Positions 61,601-64,000 of a stretch of DNA of 64,000 bases are shown one piece after another. Both the position numbers and the translations under genes were made by a program. Origin of the DNA: Cristatella mucedo (Eukaryota > Bryozoa > Phylactolaemata > Cristatellidae); NCBI GenBank assembly GCA_009760855.2, contig WPIO01000178.1, forward strand, positions 62,501 to 126,500, in the 5' to 3' direction. The stretch's first letter is position 1. Each line of letters starts with the position of its first letter. The notes beneath the pieces were generated by a model, which saw only the letters and a program-made list of their open reading frames with translations, was not told the DNA's origin and did no database searches.

Positions 61601-63782
61601 CTGCAACTGCGATGATGTAAGCAAAATGCACTGCATTTATGCTGGAGTGACTTTACCAGCCTTGGCGATTTCTGAGGTAATCTAAATAGAGGGAATTTCA
61701 ATATAATTCCTTTGATGTCTTACTGTAGCGAAGGCCAGCTGCTCAATATCTGCCGAGCAGTTAACGTAGTCACCTAAATATAGAAATAGAGCAAGTGCAA
61801 GTGTCTGGCGAATGGTTCGGGGCTGAAAGGTGCCTTACATATACTGGCTGATCGCCGACTTGCGTGTTCCGGCCTATATCGCGTCGACATTTTTCAGATT
61901 TATTCTTTTTGCATTACGCTTTCCCGATCTCCTTAGACAAAACGCCCCGTTCCGAAATAACTTTTAGATAGATGACTGCGGCTTTCAAGGTTTGGCCGAT
62001 GTTCAGCAACGAAATACTTCAAACCTCCGTGGCTAGATAAGGTCGCCAAGTTAGTCCGAGTACTTGCCGCTCCCCTCTAGACTTCTTTAACTCTCTCCCT
62101 CAAGTCTTCCTGCAATTAGTCGGTTCAAGGCTTGTTTGTGGCGAGCTTTACAATGGCGAATTAAGGCATGCTGGGTAAAGCCTTCAGTAAGGCATGCTGG
62201 GTAAGGCCTTCAGTGAGGCATGCTGGGTAAGGCCTTCAGTGAGGCATGCTGGGTAAGGCCTTCAGTAAGGCGTGCTGGGTAAGGCCTTCAGTAAGGCATG
62301 CTGGGTAAGGCCTTCAGTAAGGCATGCTGGGTAAGGCCTTCAGTAAGGCATGCTGGAGTGCTCGAGCTGCGATCTGGGTCGCCAAGTGTGAGCACCCTAC
62401 CACGTGCACGCTCCGTTGCGGCTAATCTGTCGATCTGCCTCTTTTCGAGCGCATCTAAAGTGCCCAGAAGCGATTTATTACTCTACAGAGTGCAGTAAAA
62501 CAATCTTGATATTCTTAATAGTTCACTTATGAAGAGAACCAAGAGAGACCAAACACCTGTTCGAGTCCTTTACATCTGGGGGCTATCGAAGCAATAACAG
62601 AGGCTAAAAGACGAACAGAAAATCTCACTTAGACGAGCGTAAAAACGCAAACGAGCATCGTGCTTGATCGTGGAAGCAGGAATGCGCTGCCAAACGGCCC
62701 CTCACCATATGCGATCGGTCGGCGGCGTTCCGATGTTGAGAGCCAGCAGACCAGACAGGTGCTTGACTTCGACCGTTAGCGTCAGGCGGGTGTTGGACAC
62801 GTTCTCCAGAGCGTTGCTGATGATCCGAGTGCTTGCCAACTGCTGGAAGTACTTTGAATTTTTCAGTCGCGTGAAGAACCGGCTCATCCTGTCTTGCGGC
62901 GTAGGCTGCGGTATTGGGCTACACAGAAAGCGACGACGGCTTCATCAAACAGCGGGAGGAACGACGTGCCGCTCGGCGGCGGCGGCGGCGGCGGCGGCGG
63001 CGCGGCTTCTAGCGCTCGATGGCACACCAAAAATCCCCGAACAGTCGCATTCGCAGAGGACGCGTCTACGTTTCCAACCTGGCACGAAGCCAGCCGCCTG
63101 CTGGCTGAGAGTAGAGGGTATAGGGAGGGTCACGCGAGAGAGCGCATGCATTCCTGCAGCAACAGTCCGAGATCGTCCGCAGCAGCCGCCGCAGCCGCCG
63201 CAGCCCCGGGCTCAAACGTGCTGACCTGTTGTCCGGCTTGCTGGTGTCGCTCCCGCTCGAGTCGATGCTGGCATCGCTACCGGCCGCGCCGTCGTTCGCT
63301 GCTATCCTACAGCACCGCAAGGAGGCTGCCCCGACTGCCAGCGCTCGCTGCCAGCGCTCGCGTCCTTTCGCAGCAGCGGCGCTCCAGCCTGTGCAGCGAG
63401 CTCGCTCGCCTCTGCGGCCGAGTCGCCCCGCGTCGGCCTAGCCACTTATGCAGGCCCCCGCCTGCCCGCTTGCCGCGAGAAAGTCTCACGCTCTGTGTTC
63501 GTCGTTCCCGTTTCGGACGTTTGCCGCCACGTCATCTTTGCTGTGAGAATCGGCAGGGTCAATCGGCAGGTCTTTCTTCACTCGCTGCAAGTTGTCTTGC
63601 TTTAATTGCAGAACGTTGATCTTCGTCTCGACGGAGATGCTCAGCCCTCCGCCGTACGCGACGTCGACGTCAAGCCAAAGGCCGTCGTCGTCCAGATATG
63701 GCTGCGCGATGCGCCGTATCACAGGAAGCTCGGCGCCGAGGTGGAGATCCTTCAGAGTCAACTGGTTGACGCAGAATGGCAG
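58515..63782 (-). CDS. TEX2: TEX2-like SMP-domain lipid-transfer protein, C-terminal part (5 exons)
   Basis: Minus-strand exons 63782-63490, 63306-63226, 62888-62706, 59558-59438 and 58604-58515 join in frame (768 nt, 255 residues plus stop). TEX2 is an ER membrane protein whose tubular SMP domain moves lipids at membrane contact sites. Family matches in order: LPFCVNQLTLKDLHLGAELP; PYLDDDGLWLDVDV...GGLSISVETKINV; an acidic Ser-rich linker; FFTRLKNSKYFQ, ENVSNTRLTLTVEV and TPPTDRIWYGF; IVEWIERK; and VVPNMDDV near the end. Each has a counterpart in the C-terminal SMP region of TEX2. The N-terminal half, with the membrane segment and PH domain, lies beyond the right edge. The intron at 59559-62705 carries a LINE-2 fragment and a 26-bp tandem array. 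Confidence 0.87.
59438..59558 (-). CDS. TEX2: TEX2-like exon (YGF to WIERK)
   Basis: YGFRRRPSLIISATPMIGDR then SVNLTRIVEWIERKISIEIE. The acceptor is ccgttttcag and the donor is GAG|GTGCGC, phase 0. Confidence 0.87.
59600..62160 (-). other. TEX2-like intron 4 contents
   Basis: Besides the LINE-2 fragment (60420-61170), no exon or repeat family is recognised. 61300-61460 may be a further eroded LINE piece. Confidence 0.35.
60420..61170 (+). mobile_element. LINE-2 family RT fragment to 3' part
   Basis: HLYADDTQLYVSFKPSE (RT catalytic YADD), then DVRSWMSANFLKLN, SRLGYCNSLLAGQP and GDRSF-type blocks; several frame breaks. Lies in TEX2-like intron 4. Confidence 0.72.
62163..62357 (+). repeat. 26-bp tandem array
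   Basis: About 7.5 units of AAGGCATGCTGGGTAAGGCC + TTCAGT with one or two changes each. Each unit carries the palindromes GCATGC and AAGGCCTT. Lies in TEX2-like intron 4. Confidence 0.92.
62706..62888 (-). CDS. TEX2: TEX2-like exon (SKYFQ to TDRIW)
   Basis: MSRFFTRLKNSKYFQQLAST, then NALENVSNTRLTLTVEVKHL and ALNIGTPPTDRI. The acceptor is ccgcaagacag and the donor is TG|GTGAGG. TG plus the next exon's G restores Trp of DRIWYGF. Confidence 0.9.
62968..63003 (+). repeat. (GGC)n
   Basis: About 11 units in a TEX2-like intron; intronic, not a coding Ala/Gly run. Confidence 0.85.
63226..63306 (-). CDS. TEX2: TEX2-like exon (acidic/serine linker)
   Basis: Encodes IAANDGAAGSDASIDSSGSD and TSKPDN, the place where TEX2 has an acidic Ser-rich linker inside the SMP region. 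The acceptor is gcggtgctgtag and the donor is AG|GTCAGC, phase 2. Confidence 0.7.
63490..63782 (-). CDS. TEX2: TEX2-like exon (SMP core)
   Basis: From LPFCVNQLTLKDLHLGAELP through WLDVDVAYGGG and SVETKINV to an acidic Asp/Asn-rich end. The acceptor is gttcgatttttag. The donor AGAGC|GTGAGA gives phase 2, which the next exon matches; the same bases read unspliced would be GCG TGA. Confidence 0.85.
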
Positions 63783-64000
63783 CTAAAAATCGAACGCGGA
63801 AAGACTTGTACAAGCCGTCAAGACCAAGTGCAGACGGAAATGAGCGATCGGTGAAAAGGACAGCGACTGCCGTCTGTCGCGGTGCGACAGACGAGAGCGA
63901 CGCTTCTCTTACGAAACGGCTGCTCCGCAGACAAAGACGTGCTCCGCAGACAAAGCGTCCGCGAGCTCCGTGCGAGCTCAAAAAAAAGCCACCAGCGTAA

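Noticed and set aside
62163-62357. CRISPR array
   Set aside because: The 26-bp units are directly adjacent with no spacers, inside an animal intron. The 19-bp array at 53.4 kb is the same case.

Overview
This window is nuclear DNA from an animal, most likely a non-vertebrate bilaterian. Four multi-exon protein genes with GT-AG introns match animal-specific families. They sit in DNA crowded with CR1/L2-type LINE fragments, tRNA-derived SINEs, small inverted-repeat elements and long microsatellites. Two CG-rich islands lie at probable promoters. I cannot name the species. Nothing bacterial, viral or CRISPR-like was seen.

Layout, left to right. (1) 197-8,436, minus strand: the first four coding exons of a TM7SF3-like seven-transmembrane protein gene (signal peptide and most of the ectodomain); the rest runs off the left edge. 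(2) 12.8-13.8 kb: a CG-rich island, the likely promoter and 5' UTR region of the next gene. (3) 16,564-41,278, plus strand: a complete 12-exon USP2-like deubiquitinase. All exon phases agree, giving 793 residues with catalytic Cys, His and Asp and two CxxC pairs. Its introns are full of SINEs, LINEs and (CT)n/(CA)n tracts. (4) About 47.8-49.8 kb, plus strand: a small multi-exon gene whose introns hold five box C/D snoRNAs of two families, three of one and two of the other, tandemly multiplied. It looks like a GAS5-type non-coding snoRNA host gene. (5) 53,524-57,980, plus strand: the last six coding exons of a CEP290-like centrosome/cilium gene (294 residues plus stop); no earlier CEP290 exon was recognised. 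(6) 58,515-63,782, minus strand: the last five coding exons of a TEX2-like SMP-domain lipid-transfer protein, tail to tail with CEP290; the N-terminal half lies beyond the right edge.

The protein genes do not form one pathway. The most notable finding is the snoRNA cluster. Each snoRNA has a D'-box guide that fits a conserved rRNA site: the 18S GGUAAUUCC site (yeast Um578/snR77 type) or the 28S domain V UUGGC(A/G)GAAUC site. Each also carries a second element complementary to the rRNA directly upstream of that site. Other notable points are a SINE family whose 3' tail resembles the local LINE tail, a minisatellite of seven CACGTG boxes ending at the first recognised CEP290 exon, and small transposons nested in older LINE copies.
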